From positions 1 through 64,000 of the forward strand of contig JAKAZL010000006.1 in NCBI GenBank assembly GCA_021815925.1: a stretch of DNA of 64,000 bases, read 5' to 3'. A model generated the notes under the pieces. That model ran no database searches and had not been told where the DNA came from. It was given only the letters and a program-made list of their open reading frames with translations. Below are positions 15,350 to 23,904 of this stretch, piece after piece. This DNA comes from Pseudomonadota bacterium (GTDB lineage Bacteria > Pseudomonadota > Gammaproteobacteria > Steroidobacterales > Steroidobacteraceae). How positions within the stretch are numbered: position 1 is the first letter of the stretch; each line of letters opens with the position of its first letter. The position numbers and the translations under genes are program-made.

Positions 15350-17746
15350 CTATACGGCCCGGCTGCCGACTGGAACAGCCGCACGGACCGCAATGCGATA
15401 GTCCTGGCCGACCCACGCCCCATCGGACTGGCGACGGTAGGTCAGATCGATCGACTGTCCGGCCTTCAGGCCGCGAGTGTCGATCTCGACGAGGTGCAGC
15501 CCCAGAGGGTTCGCTTCGGTGCTGCGCTCCTCGATATCCCGCCAGCCGTCCAAGCCCCAGCGCAGCACGCCGGGCTCGGTCAGCGCCACGGTGAGCGCCG
15601 CGCCCACCGGCAGCTCGCCCGCGGGCGCGTGCGGGCACCAGATGACGCGCTTAAGCGCCGGGCGTCGCCCGCCGTAGCGCCGCCAGAGCGGCTCGGGTCG
15701 GTCCAGGGGCTGGCCGAGCGCGCGCGAGACGGCCAGCTTGATGAATTCCGCGTGCGCCCAGACCAGCGGCATGGCGCCGGCCGTCGGCCGGCCGGGCTCG
15801 AGGAAGCGCTCGGGGATCGGGGCGCTGTCCCAGACCTGCTCGGGCAGCATCCCGCCGGGGGAGGCCATGCGCGCCATGGTCTCGAGCAGCGGCAGCGGGT
15901 CGCGGCCGGCGGCGAGCTCGTAGTGACCGCGCTCGCCGGTGAGCAGCGGCCAGGCCCGGCCGCGGCCGGTGCCGTCGTAGGCCGAGCCGTCCTCGTGCTC
16001 GCCATAGCCGTCATCGTTGTAGCGGTGCCAGCTCGGTCCGTTCGGTGTGTCGACCTTCAGCAGTGCGTCGACCAGTTTGATCGTGCCGAGGATGAGCGGA
16101 TCGTCGGCGGCACGCAGCCCGAATCGCACCAGCTGCAGGAAGTCGACGCCCACCTGCGCCTCGGCCGGCAGGTCCGGGTCGATCGCCTGGTTGCGGATCG
16201 GCAGCGCGTTCTGCAGTGCGCCGCGGTCGTGCAGGGCGTCGGCCGGTGCCACGCGCACGTAATAGCCCGGTATCCCGTGCTCGCGGGCGAGCGGGGTGTC
16301 GAATACCGCCGTCCAGTCCTCCAGGCTCGCGTTCCAGTAATCGGCGATGGCGAGCGCCAGGTCGCGCGCGGCCGGGGGCAGCAGAGGCGCACCGCACACG
16401 AGCGCGGCGATGCACGCCGAGAGCGTGAAGGTGTTCAGGCCCGCGTCCTCCTCCCAGCGATCCTGGTCGGACGCCGGGCCGTTGCGCACGAGGAAGGAGA
16501 GCGCCCGCAGCACCATGTCTGCGACCTGGACTCCATCGAGCGCCTGGCGCTCGTGCAGCATGCAGGTGAGCAGCACCGGGAAGGCGGTCTCATCGAGCTG
16601 CACGGCGGTCCAGTACGGTGTTCCGCCGAGCCATTGGTTCTGGTTCCAGTGACCGTCGGCGAGCTGCGTGGCGCGCAGGTAGCGCACCGTGTCGAGCGCC
16701 TCGCGCGTGGCGCCGACGGCGAGCAGTGCGCCGGCGCACTCGCACAGATCGCGCGGCCAGACGAGGTGATAGCCGGCACGCTCGTCCTTGGTGTTGCCCC
16801 AGGGCACGCTCAGGCTCGCGACCATCGCGCCGGGGAATGTCTTGCACTGGTGCGAGCGCAGCACCATGGCTGAGGTGCTGAACTGCTCGCGGCACAGCGG
16901 CGGCAGCGAGCCGGTGATCGGCGCGCGCGCGGCGCACTCCTTCTGCCAGGCCGACCAATCATCGATCTGGCGCTGCCAGCTGGTCTCGAACGGCTCGAAC
17001 AGCGCCGAAAGTGCCAGCGTCGCGGCCGATTCGGTGCTGCTGCTGATGCCCAGTCCGAGGACCGCGCGGCGCGGCAGCTCGCCCATGAGCGCGACGTTGC
17101 CCGGACCGGCGCGGTCGAATGCCCAGCGCATCGCGCCGTTGCGCTCGAAGTCCTGCCAGCCGTCGCTCGTGCCGACATAACCACAGCTCGCGCGGCTCAC
17201 GGCGTCGCGCTGTGCGGCGTCGGCCTCGACCGCGCCGAGGGCGAGCGCGAAGGGTCCCTGCTCGGCGAGCAGCAGCCGATGGCCGCGGTGATCGGCGACG
17301 AGCGCGGTGTTGTCATGTCCGGTGCCGCCGAGGTGCGGGGCGAGCAGCGCGTACGGGCGCAGCGCCTCATCGCCCGTGAGCTCCACTTCGATCAGCAGCA
17401 CGTCGCGCTCGGCGGCCGGCGCGATGCGCAGGCGCAGCTCGAAGCGCTCGTGGCGGTGCACGATCTGCACCGCGGGGATCCCGGGGCCGGCCAGCGTGAC
17501 GGTCGGTCGGCCGAGGCGTTTGACCTCGACCCAGAAGCCCTGGCCGTCGGCCACGATGAAGCCCAGATCGCGGATCTGCGGGATGTCGACACGCGGATAG
17601 TAGACCTCGTTGACGATCCCGCCGCCGAGGGTGAACCACAGCCGCGGCCGGCCGAGCGAGCAGCCCACGACGTCTTTGGCGCTGCTGCACCAAGTGGGCG
17701 AAAGTCCCGGTGCGCCCGGTGCCTCTCCTGTGCCGATTTCGCTCAT
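15350..17746 (-). CDS. GH15 glucoamylase / glucodextranase-like enzyme
   Basis: The 798-aa product has an N-terminal glucodextranase-N-like beta-sandwich (about residues 1-260, with LWFTLGGGIVNEVYYPRVD) and then a GH15 (alpha/alpha)6 barrel. The barrel shows YHLVWPRDLCECAGALLAVG, the general acid region RWEEDAGLNTF, and GGMLPEQVWD with the likely general base. Members release glucose from the non-reducing ends of alpha-glucans. No signal peptide is seen at the chosen start, so it may act on intracellular glycogen or maltodextrin. The ATG at 17746 has AGGAGG 6 bases upstream; the frame is open to 18091 but that part runs antisense through hemJ. No glycogen genes are adjacent. Confidence 0.88.
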   Translation of the reverse strand: MSEIGTGEAPGAPGLSPTWCSSAKDVVGCSLGRPRLWFTLGGGIVNEVYYPRVDIPQIRDLGFIVADGQGFWVEVKRLGRPTVTLAGPGIPAVQIVHRHERFELRLRIAPAAERDVLLIEVELTGDEALRPYALLAPHLGGTGHDNTALVADHRGHRLLLAEQGPFALALGAVEADAAQRDAVSRASCGYVGTSDGWQDFERNGAMRWAFDRAGPGNVALMGELPRRAVLGLGISSSTESAATLALSALFEPFETSWQRQIDDWSAWQKECAARAPITGSLPPLCREQFSTSAMVLRSHQCKTFPGAMVASLSVPWGNTKDERAGYHLVWPRDLCECAGALLAVGATREALDTVRYLRATQLADGHWNQNQWLGGTPYWTAVQLDETAFPVLLTCMLHERQALDGVQVADMVLRALSFLVRNGPASDQDRWEEDAGLNTFTLSACIAALVCGAPLLPPAARDLALAIADYWNASLEDWTAVFDTPLAREHGIPGYYVRVAPADALHDRGALQNALPIRNQAIDPDLPAEAQVGVDFLQLVRFGLRAADDPLILGTIKLVDALLKVDTPNGPSWHRYNDDGYGEHEDGSAYDGTGRGRAWPLLTGERGHYELAAGRDPLPLLETMARMASPGGMLPEQVWDSAPIPERFLEPGRPTAGAMPLVWAHAEFIKLAVSRALGQPLDRPEPLWRRYGGRRPALKRVIWCPHAPAGELPVGAALTVALTEPGVLRWGLDGWRDIEERSTEANPLGLHLVEIDTRGLKAGQSIDLTYRRQSDGAWVGQDYRIAVRAAVPVGSRAV

Positions 17747-17812
17747 GACGATCCTCCTGAATCTGTCGCGCGCTCGCTTGGTCAAGCGTGCCGAAGCCGA
17801 GTACGATACTGC

Positions 17813-18226
17813 ATGCTCTGGCTCAAGGCATTCCATATCGTCTTTGTGGTGACGTGGTTCGCGGGTTTGTTCTATCTGCCGCGGCTGTTCGTCTACCACT
17901 GCGCCACCACGGACGGACCGGGGCTTGCGCGCTTCGCAGTCATGGAGCGGCGATTGTTCGCGCTGATGAGTCTCGGTGGGGCGTTGGCCATCGCGTTCGG
18001 ATTGTCGATGGTCATGCTCGCCCCGGGGTTGCTGCAATTCACCTGGCTGCGCGTGAAGCTCGTGCTGGTGGCGGCCCTCATCGGGTACCACCTGTGGTGT
18101 TATGTGTTGATGCGTCAGCTCATCGAGGGGCGCGCTCGCCGCTCGCAGCGCTGGTATCGGCTGTTCAACGAGGTGCCCGGAGCGCTGCTGATCGCGATCG
18201 TGCTGCTGGCGGTGCTGCGTCCCTAG
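17813..18226 (+). CDS. hemJ: Protoporphyrinogen oxidase HemJ (UPF0093 membrane protein)
   Basis: The 137-aa product is a four-helix inner membrane protein. The two residues invariant in HemJ are present: His8 in LKAFHIVFVVTWFAGLFYLPRL and Lys82 in LRVKLVLVA. HemJ oxidises protoporphyrinogen IX to protoporphyrin IX late in heme synthesis in bacteria that lack HemG or HemY. The ATG at 17813 lies directly before MLWLKAFH, the standard start of the family. The gene is divergent from the glucoamylase gene with 66 bp between starts. Its stop shares the bases CTAG with the stop of the convergent SUI1-family gene. Confidence 0.9.
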   Translation: MLWLKAFHIVFVVTWFAGLFYLPRLFVYHCATTDGPGLARFAVMERRLFALMSLGGALAIAFGLSMVMLAPGLLQFTWLRVKLVLVAALIGYHLWCYVLMRQLIEGRARRSQRWYRLFNEVPGALLIAIVLLAVLRP

Positions 18227-18555
18227 CCGCCGGCGCGTTTGGCCTCGTAGCCGCGCTCGCGCAGGGCCTCGACCAGCCGGTCACGGTGCTCGCCCTGGAT
18301 CTCGATGCGCCCCTCGCGCACGGCGCCGCCGGCGCCGCAGAGTTTCTTCAGCTCGCGGGCGAGCGCCTCGAGTTCCGCCGCCGCGAGCGGCAGGCCGAGT
18401 ACGACCGAGACGGCCTTGCCGCCGCGCCCGGCGACTTCGCGGGCCACGCGCACGCGCGCCGGGCCGTCGGGGCGGGCGGGACCGGGGGAGGCGCGCTCGG
18501 GCGCGCCGGCGGGCTTGCGCAGTACGACGCCGCGGGCGGTGGGGTAGGATTTCAC
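18223..18555 (-). CDS. yciH: SUI1/YciH-family translation factor
   Basis: The product of about 110 aa ends with the SUI1 fold: GKAVSVVLGLPLAAAELEALARELKKLCGAGGAVREGRIEIQG, where KKLCGAGGAV is the family signature. YciH and archaeal/eukaryotic IF1-like SUI1 proteins act in start-codon selection or stress translation; the bacterial role is not settled. I chose GTG at 18555, giving VKSYPTARGVVLRK, because the ATG-like codons upstream are out of frame; the longer frame to 18690 has no conserved sequence. The gene ends convergently with hemJ, the two stops overlapping in the palindrome CTAG. Confidence 0.8.
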   Translation of the reverse strand: MKSYPTARGVVLRKPAGAPERASPGPARPDGPARVRVAREVAGRGGKAVSVVLGLPLAAAELEALARELKKLCGAGGAVREGRIEIQGEHRDRLVEALRERGYEAKRAGG

Positions 18556-18726
18556 CGCGCCATTATGGCCGTGCGGTGGCAGGGTCGCCAAGGCGCGGCG
18601 CAGATCGGATGCGATGTACGTTGCGCCATTTGCGTGATTTGCGAACGGATTGGAACGTGCATTGCACTTTCGGGGCGGTAAGATTTGCATCCTGCCGGAA
18701 ACCGGCGGTGACGAGGCTCAGTATCC

Positions 18727-19998
18727 ATGACGCAGTCGCGCCTGCACGTTCCGCATCCTCCGGCCCGCCCGGGGGAGAAGCCGGACTTCAGCTACCTGGA
18801 CATCCCGCCGGCCGGACGCGAGGCGCGCCCGGATACCCTGGCGGCGGCGCTCGAGATCGAGCGGCTCGGGACCGGCATGGTGCGCGTGCTCGATGAGCAC
18901 GGTCATGCGGTCGGTCCCTGGAACCCGCATCTGGAGCCGGAGGAGCTGCAGGTGGCCCTGCGCCACATGCTGCTCACCCGCCATTTCGATGATCGCATGC
19001 AGCGCATGCAGCGCCAGGGGCGCATCTCGTTTTACATGAAATCGACCGGCGAGGAGGCCGTGGCGGTGGCCCCCGGCATGGCGCTGCAGCCCGGCGACAT
19101 GCTCTTTCCCTCCTACCGCACCCAGGGACTGTTCATCGTGCGCGGCAAGAGCCTGGTCGACCTGATGTGCCAGTGTCTCTCGAACACGCGCGACATGTGC
19201 CGCGGCCGACAGATGCCGATCATGTACCACTGGGCGGAAGGCAACGTCTTCTCGATCTCGGGCAACCTCGCGACGCAGTTTCCGCAGGCGGTCGGCTGGG
19301 CGATGGCCGCGGCCATCAAGGGCGAGGACCGTATCGCGGCGAGCTGGATCGGCGAGGGCGCAAGCGCCGAGGCCGATTTCCACCACGCCCTGACGTTCGC
19401 GGCGGTGTACCGGGCCCCGGTGATCCTCAACGTGGTCAACAACCAGTGGGCGATCTCGAGCTTCCAGGGGTTCGCCGGCGGCGAGCGGCGCACGTTCGCC
19501 CAGCGCGGCCCCGGCTACGGCATTCCCGGCGTGCGCGTGGATGGCAATGACTTCCTCGCCGTCTATGCGGTGACCCGCTGGGCCGCCGAGCGCGCACGGG
19601 CGAGCGGCGGCCCGACGCTGATCGAGCACGTCACCTACCGGGCCGCGGCGCATTCGACCAGCGACGATCCGGCCCGCTACCGGCCGAAGGAGGAGTGGCA
19701 GGCCTGGCCGCTCGGGGACCCCGTCACGCGTCTGAAGGAGCATCTGATCGGCCTCGGGGAGTGGTCCGAGGAGCGCCATGCGGCGCTCGAGAAGGAGCTC
19801 GAGGCGCACGTGACGGCCTGCTGGAAGGAGGCGGTCAGCTACGGGGCCCTCACCGAGGGACCGGCGCTCGACCCGGTCAGCATGTTCGAGGACGTGTTCC
19901 ACGAGATGCCCCCGCATCTGCAGCGTCAGCGTGAAGAGCTGCGCCAGCTGCTGGCCGCCCGGCAGGCGGCTGCCGATGGTACGGGCGGGGAGGGCTGA
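18727..19998 (+). CDS. bkdA1: Branched-chain 2-oxoacid dehydrogenase E1 alpha subunit
   Basis: The 423-aa product is the thiamine-diphosphate-binding alpha subunit that decarboxylates the 2-oxo acids of Val, Leu and Ile. The ThDP/Mg motif runs from GEGASAEADFHHALTFAA at about residue 209 to VVNNQ at 240. GRQMPIMY, SISGNLATQFPQAVGWAMA and the phospho-loop AAHSTSDDPARYRP (which includes the conserved His-Ser-x-Ser-Asp-Asp) fit BkdA1 better than pyruvate dehydrogenase. It starts an operon with E1beta (3-bp gap) and E2 (4-bp overlap). A hairpin GCCGG-AAA-CCGGC at 18694-18706 lies in the leader. No E3 gene is present here, so lipoamide dehydrogenase must come from elsewhere in the genome. Confidence 0.93.
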   Translation: MTQSRLHVPHPPARPGEKPDFSYLDIPPAGREARPDTLAAALEIERLGTGMVRVLDEHGHAVGPWNPHLEPEELQVALRHMLLTRHFDDRMQRMQRQGRISFYMKSTGEEAVAVAPGMALQPGDMLFPSYRTQGLFIVRGKSLVDLMCQCLSNTRDMCRGRQMPIMYHWAEGNVFSISGNLATQFPQAVGWAMAAAIKGEDRIAASWIGEGASAEADFHHALTFAAVYRAPVILNVVNNQWAISSFQGFAGGERRTFAQRGPGYGIPGVRVDGNDFLAVYAVTRWAAERARASGGPTLIEHVTYRAAAHSTSDDPARYRPKEEWQAWPLGDPVTRLKEHLIGLGEWSEERHAALEKELEAHVTACWKEAVSYGALTEGPALDPVSMFEDVFHEMPPHLQRQREELRQLLAARQAAADGTGGEG

Positions 19999-20001
19999 GC
20001 C

Positions 20002-21018
20002 GTGGCGCAAATGAACATGGTGCAGGCGATCAACTCGGCGCTCGACGTCATGCTGGGGCGCGATCAGCGCGTGGTGGTGTTCGGCGAGGACGTCGGTTAC
20101 TTCGGCGGCGTCTTCCGCTGCACGGACGGTCTGCAGCGCAAGCACGGCGAGCATCGCGTGCTCGACACGCCGATTGCCGAGGGCGGCATCGTCGCCGCGG
20201 CGATCGGCATGGGCGTCAACGGGCTGCGCCCCGTGGCCGAGATCCAGTTCGCCGACTACATCTATCCGGCATTCGATCAGATCGTGAGCGAGCTGGCCCG
20301 GCTGCGCTACCGCACCGCCGGGGATTTCAGTGCGCCGGTGACCATCCGCACGCCGTGCGGGGGCGGCATCCGTGGCGGCCAGACGCACTCGCAGAGCCCC
20401 GAGGGGGTGTTCACCCACGTCTGCGGCATCAAGGTCGTGATGCCCTCCAATCCATACGATGCCAAGGGATTGCTGATCCGCTCGATCGAGGATGACGATC
20501 CGGTCGTGTTCTTCGAGCCGAAGCGCATCTACAACGGGCCGTTCGACGGCGATCCGCACAAGCCGGCAGTACCGTGGAGCACGCACCCGAAGGGGGAGGT
20601 CCCCGAGGGCCACTACGCCGTCCCGATCGGCAAGGCCGAGATCGTGCGACCCGGCAGCGAGGTCACGGTCCTCACCTACGGCACGATGGTGCACGTCGCC
20701 GAGGCGGCCGTACGGCTCGCCGGGGTGGATGCCGAGATCATCGACGTGCGCACCATGGTGCCGCTCGATGTCGACACGCTGTGCACGTCCGTGTGCAAGA
20801 CCGGCCGGTGCGTCATCGTGCACGAGGCGACACGCTTCAGCGGCTTCGGCGCGGAGCTCTCGGCCACCGTGCAGGAGGAGTGTTTCTGGCACCTCGAGGC
20901 GCCCATCGCCCGGGTGACCGGCTGGGATACGCCCTACCCGCATGCGTTCGAATGGGATTACTTTCCCGGGCCGGCGCGCATCATCGCCGCGCTGCGCAGC
21001 GTGATGGAGGCCCGATGA
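20002..21018 (+). CDS. bkdA2: Branched-chain 2-oxoacid dehydrogenase E1 beta subunit
   Basis: The 338-aa product has the transketolase-like beta layout: FGEDVGYFGGVFRCTDGL near the N-terminus with the ThDP-facing Glu, then DTPIAEGGIVAAAIGMGVNG and EIQFADYIYPAFDQI, and a C-terminal domain with VIDVRTMVPLD-like sequence. It pairs with the alpha subunit upstream to form the E1 heterotetramer. The start is a GTG with GGGGAGGG upstream, only 3 bp after the alpha stop. The stop overlaps the E2 start as ATGA, so all three are translationally coupled. Confidence 0.93.
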   Translation: MAQMNMVQAINSALDVMLGRDQRVVVFGEDVGYFGGVFRCTDGLQRKHGEHRVLDTPIAEGGIVAAAIGMGVNGLRPVAEIQFADYIYPAFDQIVSELARLRYRTAGDFSAPVTIRTPCGGGIRGGQTHSQSPEGVFTHVCGIKVVMPSNPYDAKGLLIRSIEDDDPVVFFEPKRIYNGPFDGDPHKPAVPWSTHPKGEVPEGHYAVPIGKAEIVRPGSEVTVLTYGTMVHVAEAAVRLAGVDAEIIDVRTMVPLDVDTLCTSVCKTGRCVIVHEATRFSGFGAELSATVQEECFWHLEAPIARVTGWDTPYPHAFEWDYFPGPARIIAALRSVMEAR

Positions 21019-22253
21019 GCCGTTACGTGTTCAAGCTGCCGGACCTCGGTGAGGGAACGGTGTCGGCTGAAATCGTCGCCTGGCATGTCAAGCCCGGCGA
21101 TACGGTCGAGGAGGAGCAGGTGCTGGCCGAGGTCATGACCGAGAAGGCGGCCGTCGAGGTGCCCTCGCCGGTGAGCGGCCGGGTGCTGTCCACCACCGGG
21201 GCGCCGGGGGAGATGGTTGCCGTCGGGGCAGAACTGATCGTGTTCGAGACCGATGCCGGTGCCCCCGCTGCGCCGCAGCCCGCCGCGCCGGCATTGGCAC
21301 GGGCGACCCCGGCGCCCGCGCCCGAGGTCCCGGCGCCGCCACCGGCTGCGGCCGCCGCAGCGCGCGGTCGGGTGATGACCTCGCCGGCCAACCGACGGCG
21401 TGCCCACGAGGCCGGGGTCGACCTGGCCCGCGTGCCGGGCAGCGGCCCGCAGGGCCGCATCCTGCGCGAGGACCTGGAGGCCTATGTGCGTGGGGGGACG
21501 CAGTCGAGCCCGGCGGCGCGCGTGGCGGCCGCCGTGCCGGAGGCGCCGGCGCGCGAGGAGATCAAGGTCATCGGCGTGCGCCGGCTGATCGCTCAGCGCA
21601 TGAGCGAGAGCAAGCGCAACATTCCGCATTTCGCCTACGTCGAGGAAGTCGATGTCAGCGAGCTCGAGGCGTTGCGCCGGCATCTGAACGGCCGGCTGGC
21701 CTCCGGCGAGGCAGCCCTGAGCTACCTGCCGTTCCTCGTGCTCGCGCTCGTGCAGGTGCTGCGCGACTTCCCGCAGTGCAACGCCCACTATGACGCCGAG
21801 CGCAACGTCATCATCCGCCACCGCGCCGTGCACGTGGGCGTGGCGACTCAGACGCCCGACGGCCTGAAGGTGCCGGTCGTGCGCAGCGCCGAGCGGCTCT
21901 CGCTGTGGGAGCTCGCGGCCGAGATGCGCCGGGTCACCGAGGCGGCGCGCCAGAACAAGGCGAGCCGCGATGAGCTCACCGGCTCGACCATCACATTGAC
22001 CAGTCTGGGCAAGCTCGGTGGCATCGTCAGCACGCCGATCATCAATTCGCCCGAGGTGGCCATCGTCGGCGTGAATCGCGCGCTCGAGCGCCCGGTCGTG
22101 GTGGACGGGGCGGTCACGGTGCGGCGCATGATGAACCTGTCCTCGTCCTTCGATCACCGCTTCGTGGACGGCTACGACGCCGCGGCGATGATCCAGGCCC
22201 TGAAGGAGTGCCTCGAGCATCCGGCCATGATCTTCATGCACGAGAAGCGCTGA
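21015..22253 (+). CDS. bkdB: Branched-chain 2-oxoacid dehydrogenase E2 (dihydrolipoyl acyltransferase)
   Basis: The 412-aa product has one lipoyl domain (residues 1-80) with the lipoyl lysine in VMTEKAAVEVP, an Ala/Pro linker, a peripheral subunit-binding domain (NRRRAHEAGVDLARVPGSGPQGRI) and a C-terminal acyltransferase domain. The catalytic motif SFDHRFVDGYDAA holds the His and Asp-Gly of the family (HxxxDG). It accepts the acyl group from E1 onto lipoamide and passes it to CoA. It ends one base before the stop of the convergent regulator gene, leaving no room for a terminator between them. Confidence 0.93.
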   Translation: MSRYVFKLPDLGEGTVSAEIVAWHVKPGDTVEEEQVLAEVMTEKAAVEVPSPVSGRVLSTTGAPGEMVAVGAELIVFETDAGAPAAPQPAAPALARATPAPAPEVPAPPPAAAAAARGRVMTSPANRRRAHEAGVDLARVPGSGPQGRILREDLEAYVRGGTQSSPAARVAAAVPEAPAREEIKVIGVRRLIAQRMSESKRNIPHFAYVEEVDVSELEALRRHLNGRLASGEAALSYLPFLVLALVQVLRDFPQCNAHYDAERNVIIRHRAVHVGVATQTPDGLKVPVVRSAERLSLWELAAEMRRVTEAARQNKASRDELTGSTITLTSLGKLGGIVSTPIINSPEVAIVGVNRALERPVVVDGAVTVRRMMNLSSSFDHRFVDGYDAAAMIQALKECLEHPAMIFMHEKR

Positions 22254-23810
22254 TCAGCGCGGTGCGCCGAGGATCTCGGCGCGCACCTCGTCGATCTCCC
22301 GCGCCCGCGACGGCCGGGCCCGCGCCTCGGCGCACCGATCGGGCCGTGGGCACCGCGAGCTGCGGGGGCAGATGATGCGTGCGGGCCGCTCGAGCGCCGC
22401 GTCGATCCAGGCGATGTTCAGCACGTTGGCGACCGCCTGCAGGGCGGCTTTCGCCGCCTTCGGGGGACGCCCCTCGCCGCCGCCGCGTACCGACTCCGCG
22501 AGGATCGCGGCGGTGAGCGCCTCGCTCGAGGCGCCGTTGGCATCGAGCGCGGGAGCCAGGTCGACCCCCACGGACAGCACGTGCGGGTTGCCCGCCATGT
22601 CGCGCACCCGGCGCGAGTGGCAGCAGTAAAGCAGCGAGCGCTCGCCGTCGCGCAGCACCGAGATCTGCGAGCCCACGTCGCGGTCGCTGCCGAGCATGTG
22701 AAACACGGCCCAGTTGGGGCACGGGTCGCTCACCTGGGCGAGGTTGCCCCAGGGCAGCGGAATCCCGTTGCCCCGGTAGACCGCGCGCAGATAGCCCGGC
22801 GGGTAGGCATCGAAGAAATGCCAGTACGGATATGGGGACACCTTGGTCATGCGGCGCATGACCACGGCCGGAGTGAGCTCGAGGGCGGCGCCGGCTTCCA
22901 CGCGGTAGCGCTCGCGGGTCAGGAAGCGGCGGAACGGCCCGCGCGGCGCGAGCAGCGCGCCGGCAAAGAAACTGCACTCGAAATCGCGCCACGCGTGCAA
23001 CACGTCCTCGGCGTCCATGCCGGCCGTCGAGGCGCCCTCGGGGCTGCCGCCCATCTCCCCGCCCGTGGCATGCGCGGATTTCAGCCCATCCCCGCCGTGC
23101 AGCACCTTGTGCGCGATGTGCGCAGCGAGATCGAACTTCAGGCGCGCCGGATCGGATTGCAGCGCGCGGTTGGCGTATATGAAGCGCGGCGGCTCGAAGA
23201 ACGAGCGCACCATGCTGCGCACCTCGCGGTCCTTGTCGCGCGCCAGGAGCGGCTTGCGTTCGAACCAGCGGATCTCAAGGCCGTGCCGGCGCGTCAGGCG
23301 CAGCAGATCCTCCACGTCGAGCGGAAACTTCCGCTCGCCGACTTCCTCCGCGGCGCGCTCCAGGTCCGGGAAGTCGTTGCGGGAGAACTCCTGGTGCGTG
23401 CGGATCAGCAGGTGCGCGAACTGCCGTCCGCTGGTGCCGGTCTGCTGCAGCAGCTCGGGAATCGCCGCCTGCAGCACCTCCTTGGAGAACAGGAACGCGG
23501 GCTCCAGCGGAACCTTCGCCGCCCCGCCGGCGGGCGCCGAGACCGCGCCGAGCTCGCTGCCGCCGCTGCCGCTTTCATCGAGGAACCAGCCCGGATCACG
23601 CTGGAAGACCTGAGCGAGCAGCTCGAGCAGCTCGCTGGAGGGAACACGCTTGCCGCTCTCGATCATGCTCAGATAGGACACCGAGGGCGCGCGCGCAGCG
23701 TCGCGCTGGATGCAGCGCGAGGAGAGCTCCTCGAGCGTCAGGCCGTTGCGCTTGCGCAGCTCGCGCAGCTTCGCTCCGAGAAAATGACCTTTGCGCAGCA
23801 ATGGCGACAT
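22254..23810 (-). CDS. XRE-family regulator of short-chain acyl metabolism (ScfR/RamB/PrpR type)
   Basis: The 518-aa product has an N-terminal helix-turn-helix (residues 10-70: LGAKLRELRKRNGLTLEELS, then SYLSMIESGKRVPSSELLELLAQVF). A middle ImmA/IrrE-like segment follows (FDLAAHIAHKVLH) whose metal-protease HExxH is not kept, and then the long C-terminal domain of the short-chain acyl regulator family (YPYWHFFDAYPPGYLRAVYRGNGIPLPWGNLAQVSDPCPNWAVFH). The tail is rich in Cys (YCC and ICPRSSRCPRPDRC), similar to the Fe-S-binding region described for mycobacterial PrpR. Relatives control the glyoxylate and methylcitrate genes. It is divergent from aceB, so glyoxylate-shunt control is the most likely job. 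Confidence 0.85.
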   Translation of the reverse strand: MSPLLRKGHFLGAKLRELRKRNGLTLEELSSRCIQRDAARAPSVSYLSMIESGKRVPSSELLELLAQVFQRDPGWFLDESGSGGSELGAVSAPAGGAAKVPLEPAFLFSKEVLQAAIPELLQQTGTSGRQFAHLLIRTHQEFSRNDFPDLERAAEEVGERKFPLDVEDLLRLTRRHGLEIRWFERKPLLARDKDREVRSMVRSFFEPPRFIYANRALQSDPARLKFDLAAHIAHKVLHGGDGLKSAHATGGEMGGSPEGASTAGMDAEDVLHAWRDFECSFFAGALLAPRGPFRRFLTRERYRVEAGAALELTPAVVMRRMTKVSPYPYWHFFDAYPPGYLRAVYRGNGIPLPWGNLAQVSDPCPNWAVFHMLGSDRDVGSQISVLRDGERSLLYCCHSRRVRDMAGNPHVLSVGVDLAPALDANGASSEALTAAILAESVRGGGEGRPPKAAKAALQAVANVLNIAWIDAALERPARIICPRSSRCPRPDRCAEARARPSRAREIDEVRAEILGAPR

Positions 23811-23847
23811 GAGCTCACCTGAGGGGTGGCGGGCGGAGGGTCCGCGG

Positions 23848-23892
23848 AATGTGAAATTAACAATGTGAAGTTTCCATAGTCAAATTATTCAC
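23848..23892. promoter_or_regulatory. AT-rich control region with AATGTGAA direct repeats before aceB
   Basis: The 94-bp gap between the regulator and aceB is far richer in A and T than its surroundings. It has two direct repeats AATGTGAA at 23848-23855 and 23862-23869 (14-bp period) and the inverse TTCAC at 23888-23892. The position between a regulator and its likely target makes these the best candidates for the binding site of the XRE regulator. No -35/-10 pair stands out clearly. Confidence 0.5.
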
Positions 23893-23904
23893 TCGGACGG
23901 GTCT

